Shown here one piece after another: positions 17,079 through 26,402 of a stretch of DNA of 64,000 bases. The stretch is from Enemella evansiae. GTDB lineage: Bacteria > Pseudomonadota > Alphaproteobacteria > Rhodobacterales > Rhodobacteraceae. The notes under the pieces were generated by a model that was not told the DNA's origin, searched no databases, and worked only from the letters and a program-made list of their open reading frames with translations. Positions within the stretch are counted from its first letter, which is position 1. Every line of letters starts with the position of its first letter. Made by a program: the position numbers and the translations under genes. The stretch lies in assembly GCA_017255395.1 (NCBI GenBank), contig JAFKDC010000007.1, positions 62,001 to 126,000 of the forward strand, read 5' to 3'.

Positions 17079-18509
17079 ATGAAATTCGACTTTCTGAAGG
17101 CGGCTCTTCTGGGGCTGACCATGGGGTTTGCCCCGGTGACGTCGGCTGTTCAGGCCGAAACCGTGCATGTGGTCCGCAGCGGGACCGAGAAGATCCTCAG
17201 TGTCCCGATGAACCGGGCCGTGGTGGTCGAAAGCGACGTGCCCTTCGCCGAACTGTCCATCGCCAACCCGGCCATCGCCGATATTTCCTCGCTTTCGGAT
17301 CGCACCATCTACGTGCTGGGCAAGACGCCGGGCACGACGACGCTGACCATCCTCGACCCGCAGGGCCAGCTGATCACCAATGTCGATGTCCGCGTTTCGG
17401 CGGATGTGTCCGAGTTCAAGGAACGGCTGCGCCAAATCCTTCCGGACGAAAAGATCGAGGTGCGCACCGCCAACGATGGTATCGTTTTGTCGGGCACTGT
17501 GTCGTCGACCATCCGCATGCAGCGCGCGCTGGATCTTGCGGAACGCTACGCGCCCGAGAGGGTGTCGAACCTGATGGGCGTCGGCGGCGTGCAGCAGGTC
17601 ATGCTGAAGGTCCGCTTCGCCGAGATGCAGCGCACGGCGGCAAAGTCGCTTGCCGCCTCCATCGCGACCGGCGGCTCTGTCCTGAACGGCGATCTGGGGC
17701 TTGAAGTCGGCACCGGCAACGCAGCCGCGCTCGCCAATGTGGACGCGGTGGCAGACAAGCTTCGGCCACGCGCCATCGACACGCAGGGCGCGACGCTCTT
17801 CGGCTTCAATGCCGGCGGGCTTGAAGTGGGCATCCTGCTGGAGGCGCTGGAGCGCAAGGGCGTCGTCCGCACGCTGGCGGAGCCGAACCTGACCGCCCTG
17901 TCGGGGCAGGAGGCCAAGTTCCTCGCCGGTGGCGAATACCCGATTCCGGTGGCCCAGCAGAACAACACCATCACCATCGAATACAAGCCCTTCGGCGTCG
18001 AGCTGAACTTCATCCCCCGCGTGGTGGATGGCGATCTGATCAACCTCGAACTTGAAGCGGCTGTCTCCTCCATCGACACCGGCAATGCGATCGTGCTGGA
18101 CGATATCGCGGTCAACGCCTTCAAGCGGCGCGAGACCTCGACCACGGTGGAACTGCGCGACGGCGAGAGCTTTGCCATCGCGGGCCTCTTGATGGACGAT
18201 TTCCAGGATATGAACGATCAGGTGCCGTGGCTGGGCGACGTGCCGGTGCTGGGCGCACTTTTCCGCAGCGCCTCGTACCAGCGCGAGCAGTCCGAACTGG
18301 TGATCATCGTGACGCCGCACCTCGTGACGCCGACCCGGGGCGAGGCCTTTGCCCTGCCCACCGACCGCGTCGTGCCGCCGACCGAGAAGGACCTCTTCCT
18401 GCGCGGCAAGACCGTGGGCGCCGACCCGATCCGCACCCCCGTCCGCGGCGGCGCCGGAGAGGTGGCAAAGCAGGATTATACCGGCTCCTACGGCTACGTG
18501 ATGGATTGA
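17079..18509 (+). CDS. cpaC: Flp pilus outer-membrane secretin CpaC/RcpA
   Basis: Forms the outer-membrane channel for the pilus. The 476-residue protein has a signal peptide (about 1-27, SAVQA), an N-terminal pilus/BON-like region (about 30-180; LSVPMNRAVVVESDVPFAEL, then VLSGTVSSTIRMQRALDLAERY), and a secretin domain: GVQQVMLKVRFAEMQR, RTLAEPNLTALSGQEAKFLAGGE, VPWLGDVPVLGALFRS and ELVIIVTPHLV (about 405-420). Architecture and length fit CpaC. The OmpA-domain lipoprotein gene starts 4 bases later. Confidence 0.96.
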   Translation: MKFDFLKAALLGLTMGFAPVTSAVQAETVHVVRSGTEKILSVPMNRAVVVESDVPFAELSIANPAIADISSLSDRTIYVLGKTPGTTTLTILDPQGQLITNVDVRVSADVSEFKERLRQILPDEKIEVRTANDGIVLSGTVSSTIRMQRALDLAERYAPERVSNLMGVGGVQQVMLKVRFAEMQRTAAKSLAASIATGGSVLNGDLGLEVGTGNAAALANVDAVADKLRPRAIDTQGATLFGFNAGGLEVGILLEALERKGVVRTLAEPNLTALSGQEAKFLAGGEYPIPVAQQNNTITIEYKPFGVELNFIPRVVDGDLINLELEAAVSSIDTGNAIVLDDIAVNAFKRRETSTTVELRDGESFAIAGLLMDDFQDMNDQVPWLGDVPVLGALFRSASYQREQSELVIIVTPHLVTPTRGEAFALPTDRVVPPTEKDLFLRGKTVGADPIRTPVRGGAGEVAKQDYTGSYGYVMD

Positions 18510-18513
18510 TCAG

Positions 18514-19188
18514 ATGATGCAGACGCGAAAGACCCTCCGACTGACGATGCTGGGCCTCTCGGCCGGGGCGATGCTTTCGGGCTGCGCGGCGCGCGACGTC
18601 AACGGCTTCAACCGTGAGGCGGGGTCGCTGATCGACACCGGCGACTTCGGCAATGCCACGATGAACAACCACCAGTACATGACCGGGCAGAAGCAATACG
18701 TCTACGACCTGTCGCAGCGCTTCGCCTCGGAGGTGCTGACCACGGTCAACTTCGCCTTCAACTCGTCCACGCTGGATCAGGGCGCCATCGACACCCTGCG
18801 CGAACAGGCGCGCTGGATTCGCCAGTTCCCCGAGGTCCGCTTCCGCGTCTACGGCCATGCCGACAAGGTCGGAAGCGCCGGATACAACAAGGCGCTTGGC
18901 CTGAAGCGCGCCAATACGGTGGTCAACTTCCTCGTCAGCCAGGGCATCTCGCGCGCGCGGCTCGAGGCGGTGGTCTCCTTCGGCGAGACACAGCCGCTGA
19001 TCGTGACCGAGGGACGCGAACGTCGCAACCGGCGCACGGTGACAGAGGTTTCGGGCTTCGTGACCGGGCATCCGACGATCCTCGACGGCAAATATGCCGA
19101 GGTGATCTACCGCGAATACGTCAACAGCGCGGAACCCCAAAGCGGCCTGACCGGGCTGCAGGGCCGGGATTTCGGCGTCGACCAGTAA
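18514..19188 (+). CDS. OmpA-domain lipoprotein in the CpaD position
   Basis: A 224-residue lipoprotein: signal peptide with lipobox LSGC (Cys 24-25 region), then a C-terminal OmpA peptidoglycan-binding domain (about 65-185) with VNFAFNSSTLDQGAIDTL, VYGHADKVGSAGYNKALGLKRA and RRNRRTV. It probably anchors the secretin to the cell wall or serves as its pilotin. Most tad loci have CpaD here; this protein does not look like CpaD. It overlaps nothing but sits 4 bases after cpaC; two adjacent ATGs (18514, 18517) are possible starts. A terminator follows. Confidence 0.88.
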   Translation: MMQTRKTLRLTMLGLSAGAMLSGCAARDVNGFNREAGSLIDTGDFGNATMNNHQYMTGQKQYVYDLSQRFASEVLTTVNFAFNSSTLDQGAIDTLREQARWIRQFPEVRFRVYGHADKVGSAGYNKALGLKRANTVVNFLVSQGISRARLEAVVSFGETQPLIVTEGRERRNRRTVTEVSGFVTGHPTILDGKYAEVIYREYVNSAEPQSGLTGLQGRDFGVDQ

Positions 19189-19550
19189 AGGCCGCGCCAG
19201 GCAAGGCGCGCGCATCGGCAATCGGGGCGGCTTCGGCCGCCCCGACCTATTTCCGCCGCCTTTCCACGCGCCTCACAGGCCCGTGCCCAGCTTCGCCCGC
19301 CCCCTTCCCCGCGCGCTGGCATGACCCGGCACACGGCTCGGCACAGGCCGGATACTCTCCCCCGATCAAACCCGCCGTCCGGAATCACCGCACAATTTCG
19401 GCTTTTCGGCCCAAATGTTGCCGCCTTTCCGGGTGAGTTTGGCCTCTGAGGACCACTCCGCCGACCCGACTCGGCGGTGGCGGTCCCGGAGTTCGGCGCC
19501 CGACAGAATGTCGCCGCCCGTCCGGGATCGAGCCAAGAAGGACGCAAGGC
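19189..19550. other. Gap between the OmpA-lipoprotein gene and cpaE
   Basis: After the terminator at 19222-19255 there is no recognisable gene. The stretch 19370-19440 is somewhat AT-richer and may hold the promoter of cpaE-cpaF-tadBCD; I see no clear boxes. The ribosome site before cpaE is AAGAAGGACGCAAGG. Confidence 0.4.
19222..19255 (+). terminator. Intrinsic terminator after the OmpA-domain gene
   Basis: Perfect 10-base-pair stem TCGGGGCGGC / GCCGCCCCGA with a TTCG tetraloop, followed by CCTATTTCC. It separates the cpaC unit from the cpaE unit. Confidence 0.75.
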
Positions 19551-20810
19551 ATGACGAGCTTGACAGATACAGAGGCAGAAGCCCCCCCCATCGTGGCCTG
19601 CACGATCAGCCGGGATGTGCAGAATTTCGACCTGCTGATAGAGGACATGGAAACCCTGCTGGGCGAAGCATGGGGCGATCTGGGGTTCGAGGAGGCCGCG
19701 GCCTTCTTTCACCAGCCCGAAGCGGCCTCGCTGGAATTCATCGCCATGGCCATCGACGCCATCGACGAACCGGACCTGCCGATGCTGTCCAGCATCATCG
19801 CCAGCGCGCGGGATGCCGACATCAAGGTCGTGCTGATCGCCGAAGACGTGACCCCGGCCTCGCTGCACCAACTTCTGCGCAAGGGCGCCGACGAATTTGT
19901 GCCCTACCCCCTGCCCGAGGGCGAACTGGGCGCGGCGGTCGAACGGCTGCGCACACCGGACCCTGCCCCTGTCGCGATCACGCCAGAACCGGCAGCCCCT
20001 GGCCCCACCGGCGTCAAGCTGAAGGGCGGCGGCGACGGCGTTCTGATCGCGGTTCAGGGCCTTTCCGGCGGTGTCGGCGCCACCACGCTTGCAGTCAACC
20101 TCGCCTATGAACTGGCCACGTCCGGTGGCAAGGACAGACAGCCGCGGGTCTGCCTGATCGACCTCGGGCTACAGTTCGGTTCGGTCTCGACCTACCTCGA
20201 CCTGCCCCGGCGCGAGAACGTCTACGAACTGCTCTCGGATATCGACGCGATGGACGGCGACAGCTTTGGCCAGGCACTGTCCAGTTACGAGGGCAAGTTG
20301 CAGGTGCTGACCTCTCCGGCGGATATCCTGCCGCTGGATATCATCGGCCCCGCCGAGGTGCACAAGATCCTCGACGTCGCCCGCGATCATTTCGACTACA
20401 TCGTCATCGACATGCCGGGGACCGTCGTCCAGTGGACGGAAACCGTGCTGACCGAGGCGCAGATCTACCTGGCCATGGTCGAGCTGAACATGCGCTCCGC
20501 CCAGAACACGCTGCGGCTGAAGAAGGCGCTGAAGTCCGAGGACCTGCCCTTTGAAAAGATCCGGTTCGTGCTGAACCGCGCGCCGAAGTTCACCGACCTT
20601 CAGGCGAAAAGCCGGGTCAAACGTATGGCCGACAGTCTGGATATCGCGCTGGACGTGCAATTGCCCGACGGCGGGCGGGTGGTGGCACAGGCCTGCGACC
20701 ACGGGCTTCCGCTGGCCACCCATGCCGTCAAGAACCCGCTCCGCAAGGAGATCGTGAAGCTGTCCGACCAACTCATCGCCATCGGTGTCGACGACGCCGA
20801 GGCCGCCTGA
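19551..20810 (+). CDS. cpaE: Flp pilus ATPase-like localisation protein CpaE
   Basis: CpaE belongs to the ParA/MinD group and places the pilus machine at the pole. The 419-residue protein has an N-terminal receiver-like domain (about 15-140) without an obvious phosphorylatable Asp pocket, then the MinD-like domain from about 160: deviant Walker A GLSGGVGATTLAVNLA, VCLIDLGLQFGSVSTYLDL and FDYIVIDMPGTV. It is the first gene of the cpaE-F-tadB-C run, 23 bases before cpaF. Confidence 0.94.
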   Translation: MTSLTDTEAEAPPIVACTISRDVQNFDLLIEDMETLLGEAWGDLGFEEAAAFFHQPEAASLEFIAMAIDAIDEPDLPMLSSIIASARDADIKVVLIAEDVTPASLHQLLRKGADEFVPYPLPEGELGAAVERLRTPDPAPVAITPEPAAPGPTGVKLKGGGDGVLIAVQGLSGGVGATTLAVNLAYELATSGGKDRQPRVCLIDLGLQFGSVSTYLDLPRRENVYELLSDIDAMDGDSFGQALSSYEGKLQVLTSPADILPLDIIGPAEVHKILDVARDHFDYIVIDMPGTVVQWTETVLTEAQIYLAMVELNMRSAQNTLRLKKALKSEDLPFEKIRFVLNRAPKFTDLQAKSRVKRMADSLDIALDVQLPDGGRVVAQACDHGLPLATHAVKNPLRKEIVKLSDQLIAIGVDDAEAA

Positions 20811-20833
20811 TCCCGCTGCCATAAGGACATCCG

Positions 20834-22288
20834 ATGTTCTCGCGCTACAAGAAACCTTCCGCCCAGTCCGAAGTCCGGCAACCGGCCACCGCGGTCACCC
20901 CGGCCAAGGCGCCGGAGGCCGTGGCCGCAGCCGCGCCCAGGCCCGTCGTCAAGCGCCGCGAACAGCCCACGCGCGTCGCGGCGCAGGCAGGAGCGATGGA
21001 CAAGGATAAGAAGCGCAAGGAACGCATCGGCGAGATCAAGCTGGAACTGCACCGCGCGCTTCTGGACAACCTCAACCTTGCCGCGCTCGATCATGCGACG
21101 GAACACGAGCTGCGCGAAGAGATCGGCGAAATCGCGCTGGAGGCCCTGCAGGACAAGGGCATCGTGCTGAACCGCGAAGAGCGGCGCGCGATGATGAACG
21201 ACCTTTACGACGAGGTGAAGGGCCTTGGCCCACTGGAGGCGCTGCTGAAGGACGACACGGTTTCGGATATCCTCGTCAACGGCCCGCACCAGATCTTCAT
21301 CGAACGCAACGGCAAGCTCTCGCTTTCGGACATCACGTTCAAGGACGAGAAGCACCTGATGCGGATCATCGACAAGATCGTCTCCGCCGTGGGCCGTCGC
21401 GTCGATGAATCGAACCCCTATGTGGACGCCCGCCTGACCGATGGCTCTCGTTTCAACGCCATGGTGCCGCCGATCGCCATCGACGGCAGCCTCGTGTCCA
21501 TTCGTAAGTTCAAGAAGGACAAGCTGGGCATCGACGACCTGGTGAAATTCGGCGCCTTCACCGAGGAAATGGCGATCTACCTGCAGGCCGCCGTGGCCAC
21601 GCGCCTGAACATCATCGTCTCTGGCGGTACCGGTTCGGGCAAGACCACCACGCTGAACGCGCTGTCCAGCTTCATCGACGACAGCGAACGCATCCTGACC
21701 ATCGAGGATACGGCGGAACTTCAGCTTCAGCAGACCCACGTGGGCCGGATGGAATCGCGACCTCCGAACGTCGAGGGCAAGGGCGCCGTCACGCCGCGCG
21801 ATTGCCTGAAGAACGCCCTGCGGATGCGCCCCGACCGGATCATCGTCGGCGAAACCCGGGGCGAGGAAGTCATCGACATGTTGCAGGCCATGAACACCGG
21901 CCACGACGGGTCGATGACCACGATCCACGCCAACAGCGCCCGCGACGGCGTGGCGCGTCTGGAAAACATGATCGCCATGGCCGGCATCGACATGCCGCTG
22001 AAGGCCATGCGCAGCCAGATTTCCAGCGCCGTCAACCTGATCGTGCAGGCCAGCCGCCTTCAGGACGGCTCTCGCCGGATGACCTCGATCACAGAGATCA
22101 CCGGGATGGAGGGCGACGTCATCTCGATGCAGGAGCTGTTCCGCTTCCAGCGCGTCGGCCTGACGCCCGACAACAAGATCATCGGCCATTTTACGGCCAC
22201 CGGCGTGCGTTCCGCCTATTCCGAACGCTTCCGGATGTGGGGGTATGACATCCCCGCCTCCATCTACGAACCTTTCCGCCCGGAGTAA
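20834..22288 (+). CDS. cpaF: Flp pilus assembly ATPase CpaF/TadA
   Basis: The hexameric secretion ATPase that powers Flp pilus assembly. The 484-residue protein has a variable basic N-terminal 80 residues, then the TadA-type core: [41 protein letters not shown] (broken here as [16 protein letters not shown]), Walker [16 protein letters not shown] (about 257-271), the Asp box [12 protein letters not shown], Walker [17 protein letters not shown] and the His box [19 protein letters not shown]. The ATG follows AAGGA. tadB starts 5 bases after the stop. Confidence 0.97.
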   Translation: MFSRYKKPSAQSEVRQPATAVTPAKAPEAVAAAAPRPVVKRREQPTRVAAQAGAMDKDKKRKERIGEIKLELHRALLDNLNLAALDHATEHELREEIGEIALEALQDKGIVLNREERRAMMNDLYDEVKGLGPLEALLKDDTVSDILVNGPHQIFIERNGKLSLSDITFKDEKHLMRIIDKIVSAVGRRVDESNPYVDARLTDGSRFNAMVPPIAIDGSLVSIRKFKKDKLGIDDLVKFGAFTEEMAIYLQAAVATRLNIIVSGGTGSGKTTTLNALSSFIDDSERILTIEDTAELQLQQTHVGRMESRPPNVEGKGAVTPRDCLKNALRMRPDRIIVGETRGEEVIDMLQAMNTGHDGSMTTIHANSARDGVARLENMIAMAGIDMPLKAMRSQISSAVNLIVQASRLQDGSRRMTSITEITGMEGDVISMQELFRFQRVGLTPDNKIIGHFTATGVRSAYSERFRMWGYDIPASIYEPFRPE

Positions 22289-22293
22289 CCATT

Positions 22294-23259
22294 ATGCTGT
22301 CTGCTGCCCCGATCATTTACGGCATGATCTTCGTGGGCGTCCTCGTGCTGGTGAATGGCGTCTATCTCGTCGCCTTCGGCAAATCGATCTCGCTGTCGAA
22401 CAAGGTCAACCGCCGCCTCGAACTGCTCGACAAGGGCGAACGCCGCGAAGACGTTCTGGCCAAGCTCCGCAAGGAGATGGATCAGCACATGGAAAGCCGG
22501 TCGCTGCCGCTGTATTCGCTGCTTGCGGACAAGGCGCAGAAGGCCGCGCTGGCCTTTACCCCACAACAGCTGATGATGGTCATGGCGGGTGCCGGGGCCT
22601 TTGCCTTCGTGGGCCTGTCCTTCGCGACCGAGGCCAGCCTGCCGGTCCGCGCCGTGATGGCGGTGATGATGGGCGTCGGCGGGGTCTACATGTGGGTGAG
22701 CCACCGCGCGAAAAAACGCCTTGGCATGATCGAAGAGCAGCTTCCCGATGCCGTGGAACTGCTGGTCCGCAGCCTGCGGGTGGGCCACCCCTTTACGTCG
22801 GCGATCACCATCGTGTCGAAAGAGCTGAAAGACCCGCTTGCCACCGAATTCGGTATCATCGCGGACGAAAACGCCTATGGCCGCGACGTCGGTGAGGCGC
22901 TCAAGCACATGGCCGAGCGGCTGGATATGCAGGATCTGCGCTTCCTCGCGGTGGCCGTGGCGATCCAGCAGCAGGCGGGCGGCAACCTCGCCGAGATCCT
23001 CGAAGGCCTTGCCAAGGTGATCCGGGCACGGTTCCGCCTGTTCCGCCGGGTCAAGGCCATCACCGCAGAGGCGCAGTGGTCGGGCAAGTTCCTGTCGGGC
23101 TTCCCGGTGGCCTGCCTGATCTTCATCCAGGTGGCCAAGCCCGATTACTACGACAATGTGCTCGATCACCCCTGGTTCATACCGGCCTGCTTCATCGTCG
23201 GTATCATGCTGACGCTGAACGTGATCGTCATGCGCGCTTTGACGAATATCAAGGTCTGA
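22294..23259 (+). CDS. tadB: Flp pilus inner-membrane platform protein TadB
   Basis: One half of the inner-membrane platform that couples the CpaF ATPase to pilin addition. The 321-residue GspF-family protein has an N-terminal helix (about 3-24), two central helices (about 92-135), the cytoplasmic T2SF domain with LPDAVELLVRSLRVGHPF and AVAIQQQAGGNLAEIL (about 150-250), and C-terminal helices (about 265-310). The ATG follows CGGAG. tadC starts 12 bases after its stop. Confidence 0.95.
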   Translation: MLSAAPIIYGMIFVGVLVLVNGVYLVAFGKSISLSNKVNRRLELLDKGERREDVLAKLRKEMDQHMESRSLPLYSLLADKAQKAALAFTPQQLMMVMAGAGAFAFVGLSFATEASLPVRAVMAVMMGVGGVYMWVSHRAKKRLGMIEEQLPDAVELLVRSLRVGHPFTSAITIVSKELKDPLATEFGIIADENAYGRDVGEALKHMAERLDMQDLRFLAVAVAIQQQAGGNLAEILEGLAKVIRARFRLFRRVKAITAEAQWSGKFLSGFPVACLIFIQVAKPDYYDNVLDHPWFIPACFIVGIMLTLNVIVMRALTNIKV

Positions 23260-23271
23260 GGAATCCCTGCC

Positions 23272-24246
23272 ATGTTCGAACAGATCAACAGTCAGATCAC
23301 CGGTCTTCTGGGTCCCGCCGGACCACTGATCGTCGTCGCGGGCCTTGCGGTCCTGCTGATCCTCGCCACCATTCCGATGATGCTGAATGCGCGTCCGGAC
23401 CCGATGGACAAGCTGAAGCAGACCGGCAAGGCCAAGCTGGATGCGCAGACCCGCGCGGTGCTGCGCGACAAGAAGAAGAACGACAAGCTCAACAAATACG
23501 CGCAGTTCCTCGAACCGCAGGATGCCAAGGAACTGTCCGAAATCCGCATGAAGATGATGCAGGCGGGCTATCGGTCGAAGGACGCCGTACAGTTCTACTA
23601 CTTCGCCCAGTTCGCGCTGGGACTGGGACTTCTGGGCGTGGGCGTCCTTTACTTCCTGATGTTCGTCGACCCGGCAGAGGCGACGCTGAACCAGAAACTG
23701 ATGTATATCCTCGGCCCCGGGGCCCTTGGCTACATGGCGCCGAAATACTGGGTCACCAAGCGGCAGGCGCAGCGCCAGGAGGAGATCCAGCTGGGCTTTC
23801 CCGATGCGCTCGACATGATGCTGGTCTGCGTCGAGGCCGGGCAGTCGATGGACCAGTCCATCACCCGCGTGGCCAAGGAATTGCGCGCCTCCTACCCGGC
23901 GCTGGCCGACGAATTCGAGATCATCAGCCACGAGATGAAAGCCGGCAAGGACCGCAGCCAGGTTCTGAAGGACATGGGCGAACGCTGCGGCGTGCAGGAT
24001 GTGTCGTCCTTCGTCACCGTGCTGAACCAGGCCCAGACCTTCGGCACCTCGATCGGCGAGGCCCTGCGTGTCTACGCCAGCGAGATGCGTGACAAAAGGG
24101 TCATGCGCGCCGAAGAAGCGGCAAACAAGCTGCCGACAAAGATGACGTTGACGACTATGATGCTCACGGTGCCTCCGCTGCTGATCATCCTGGTCGGTCC
24201 ATCCGTGGTTGGCATCACGCAGATGAGTGCAATGACGGGCAACTAG
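23272..24246 (+). CDS. tadC: Flp pilus inner-membrane platform protein TadC
   Basis: The partner of TadB in the inner-membrane platform. The 324-residue GspF-family protein has an N-terminal helix (about 20-42), a polar stretch, helices near 108-155, the T2SF domain with GFPDALDMMLVCVEAGQSMDQ and LNQAQTFGTSIGEALRVYA (about 180-270), the conserved RAEEAANKLPTKM, and a final helix. The ATG follows GAGG. The tadD-like gene begins 1 base after the stop. Confidence 0.95.
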   Translation: MFEQINSQITGLLGPAGPLIVVAGLAVLLILATIPMMLNARPDPMDKLKQTGKAKLDAQTRAVLRDKKKNDKLNKYAQFLEPQDAKELSEIRMKMMQAGYRSKDAVQFYYFAQFALGLGLLGVGVLYFLMFVDPAEATLNQKLMYILGPGALGYMAPKYWVTKRQAQRQEEIQLGFPDALDMMLVCVEAGQSMDQSITRVAKELRASYPALADEFEIISHEMKAGKDRSQVLKDMGERCGVQDVSSFVTVLNQAQTFGTSIGEALRVYASEMRDKRVMRAEEAANKLPTKMTLTTMMLTVPPLLIILVGPSVVGITQMSAMTGN

Positions 24247-24247
24247 A

Positions 24248-24829
24248 ATGAGCAGATGGTCCCGGGCGACCGCGCTGATCCTGACACTGACGCTGGCCGC
24301 CTGTTCGCAAACGGGCGGCCTCGGCGCGCGCGACGGGGCTTCTCCCTTCGCACCGGCGCTGGACCCGGGCGGCAAGGCCGTCGACGGGCTGACCGTCGGC
24401 CACCGGCTGATGGACGCGGGCCAGCACGAGCTTGCGCTCGACGCCTACCTGCGCGCAGCGGGCGAACAGGGGCTGACCGGCGAAGTGCTGACCGCGCTGG
24501 GGTCGGCCAACCTGGCGCTGGGGCGGCTGAACCAGTCGGAACGGCTGCTGCGGCAGGCGGTCGAGAAAGACCCGGACTGGCCTGAGGCGTGGAACAACCT
24601 CGGCGTCACCCTGATGGAGCGCGGCCAGGCAGCCGAGGCCTCGCAGATCTTTCGCAAGGCCTATGCGCTGGACAATGGCGAAAGTGACGCAATCCGCGAC
24701 AATCTGCGCTTGGCCCTCGCAAAAATGGAAAATTCCCTCTATGGTGAGGACGCAGAACAAGATTTTCAGATCGTGCGGCGCGGCGGCGGGTCCTACCTGA
24801 TCCGGTCGAAATCCGCGCTGGAGGTCTGA
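24248..24829 (+). CDS. tadD: TPR lipoprotein TadD-like
   Basis: A 193-residue lipoprotein with a signal peptide and lipobox LAAC (near residue 18), followed by three to four TPR-like helical pairs, best seen in ALGSANLALGRLNQSERLLRQA, VEKDPDWPEAWNNLGVTLME and GQAAEASQIFRKAYALDNGE. TadD acts as a pilotin-like factor for the secretin in the Tad systems studied. It is directly attached to tadC. The C-terminal 35 residues are polar with no repeat. Confidence 0.85.
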   Translation: MSRWSRATALILTLTLAACSQTGGLGARDGASPFAPALDPGGKAVDGLTVGHRLMDAGQHELALDAYLRAAGEQGLTGEVLTALGSANLALGRLNQSERLLRQAVEKDPDWPEAWNNLGVTLMERGQAAEASQIFRKAYALDNGESDAIRDNLRLALAKMENSLYGEDAEQDFQIVRRGGGSYLIRSKSALEV

Positions 24830-24967
24830 GACAGGCAAGGGGTGCCCCTCGACGGGCGCCTTCCCCCGCAAAGGGGGCCAAGACAAAGGGCCGGAACAGG
24901 TCCGTCGAAGAACAGGCACCGCCGAACACGGCGGGCACGAGGCAGAGCAGTAAGAGGACGCAGGCAC

Positions 24968-25834
24968 ATGCGCCATCCCATCGTTGTGACCCTTTGCGTG
25001 GCGGGTTTCGTCGCGTTGTCGGCCTGTGAAAAGGGCATCGACACAGCCGAGATGGACCGCAAGTTCCAGGGCGTGAACGTCATCGACGGCACCGACCTGA
25101 ACGATGTCATGCTGACCGTGGGCGACCCGAACGAATCCGTGGCCTATTTCAAGCGCGCCAGCGAAGAACAGCCCGACCGGATCGAGTTCCAGCGCAACCT
25201 CGCCGCCTCGCTGGTGCGCGCCAAGCGCATGACAGAGGCCAAGACCGCCTGGGCGCAGGTCGTGGCGCATCCCGACAGCATCGACGACGACCGCGTGCAA
25301 CTGGCCGATGCGCTGATCCGCGCGGGCGACTGGGAACAGGCCGAAAAGGTCCTGAACGCCGTGCCGCCCACCGTCGAGACCTTCAAGCGCTACCGGCTCG
25401 AGGCGATGATCGCCGACAGCAAGAAAGAGTGGAAGAAGGCCGACAGCTTCTACGAGACCGCCGTGGGCCTGACCACGACCCCGGCCTCGACGCTGAACAA
25501 CTGGGGTTTCTCGAAACTGACGCGCGGCGACCATGCCGAGGCGGAACGGCTGTTCACCGACGCCCTGCGCCACGACCCCAAGCTGTTCACCGCCAAGAAC
25601 AACCTCGTGATGGCGCGCGGCGCGCAGGGCAACTACACCCTGCCGGTCATGTCTATGAGCCAGTCGGAACGGGCGGAACTGCTGCATTCCATGGCGCTGA
25701 CCGCGATCAAGCGCGGCGATGTCGAGATCGGCAAGGGCCTTCTGCGCGATGCGCTGGAAACCCATCCGCAACATTTCGAGGCCGCCGCCCGCGCGCTCTC
25801 GGCGCTCGACAGCAGCGCCAGCGTCCTGAACTGA
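24968..25834 (+). CDS. Second TPR lipoprotein of the tad locus
   Basis: A 288-residue lipoprotein: signal peptide with lipobox LSAC (near residue 20), then TPR-like repeats through most of the protein (SVAYFKRASEEQPDRIEFQRNL; LADALIRAGDWEQAEKVLNA; LNNWGFSKLTRGDHAEAERLF). Two TPR lipoproteins in a row are common in alphaproteobacterial tad loci. The ATG at 24968 follows AGAGGA; the frame is open upstream but without signal peptide. The 138-base gap before it contains a small hairpin (CCCCC-GCAAA-GGGGG, 24863-24877). A strong ribosome site follows the stop. Confidence 0.88.
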   Translation: MRHPIVVTLCVAGFVALSACEKGIDTAEMDRKFQGVNVIDGTDLNDVMLTVGDPNESVAYFKRASEEQPDRIEFQRNLAASLVRAKRMTEAKTAWAQVVAHPDSIDDDRVQLADALIRAGDWEQAEKVLNAVPPTVETFKRYRLEAMIADSKKEWKKADSFYETAVGLTTTPASTLNNWGFSKLTRGDHAEAERLFTDALRHDPKLFTAKNNLVMARGAQGNYTLPVMSMSQSERAELLHSMALTAIKRGDVEIGKGLLRDALETHPQHFEAAARALSALDSSASVLN

Positions 25835-25851
25835 CGGCAGGAGGACCGGAC

Positions 25852-25902
25852 ATGCAGCGCCTGCGACAGAAGACCCTGCGCCGCGGGCCGGTGCCGTGCT
25901 GA
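25852..25902 (+). CDS. Possible 16-residue leader peptide overlapping the prepilin peptidase gene
   Basis: ATG with an excellent ribosome site (GGCAGGAGG, 7 bases before) opens MQRLRQKTLRRGPVPC and stops at TGA inside the start of the prepilin peptidase frame (GTG at 25896 overlaps the stop region by 7 bases). The peptide is very basic (six Arg/Lys in 11 residues). It may exist only to deliver ribosomes to a start without its own site. It could equally be a chance frame. Confidence 0.35.
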   Translation: MQRLRQKTLRRGPVPC

Positions 25903-26402
25903 TCCCCGCCAGCGCGGCGGCCTGGTTCCTGCCCTTCGCCCTGCCGATCTGCCTCTATATCTGCTACACCGACATGAAGGGGATGCGCATCCCCAACCAT
26001 GCGGTGGTGGCCCTCTTCGCGGTCTACGCGATGGTTGGCCTGATCGCCCTGCCGCTCGATACCTACCTCTGGGGCTATCTGCATCTTGTGGTGGTCCTGA
26101 TCGCGGGCATCGCGCTGAACGCCGGTGGCGCGCTCGGGGCCGGAGACGCCAAGTTCGCCGCCGCCGCCGCGCCGCTGATCCACCTCGGCGACCTGCGCTT
26201 CCTGATGATCCTCTTCGCGGCCAACCTGCTGGCGGCCTTCTTTGCCCACCGCCTCGCCAAGCACACGCCGCTCCGCCGCCTCGCCCCGCACTGGAAAAGC
26301 TGGGACACCGGGTCCAAGTTCCCCATGGGCATGGCACTTGGCGGCACGCTGGCGCTCTACCTCGCGCTCGGCGTCTGGTACGGCCAGACACCGCCGCAGT
26401 AA
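25896..26402 (+). CDS. cpaA: Small prepilin peptidase CpaA/TadV
   Basis: An aspartate protease of the inner membrane that removes pilin leaders. The 168-residue protein has about five helices and both catalytic aspartates: YTDMKGMRIPN (about residue 27) and the GxGD motif GALGAGDAKFA (about 84-88). It lacks the N-terminal methylation domain of PilD, as usual for TadV. The start is uncertain: GTG at 25896 has no ribosome site of its own, and the best site belongs to a short overlapping leader frame. It is the last recognisable tad gene before a 592-base gap. Confidence 0.88.
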   Translation: MLIPASAAAWFLPFALPICLYICYTDMKGMRIPNHAVVALFAVYAMVGLIALPLDTYLWGYLHLVVVLIAGIALNAGGALGAGDAKFAAAAAPLIHLGDLRFLMILFAANLLAAFFAHRLAKHTPLRRLAPHWKSWDTGSKFPMGMALGGTLALYLALGVWYGQTPPQ

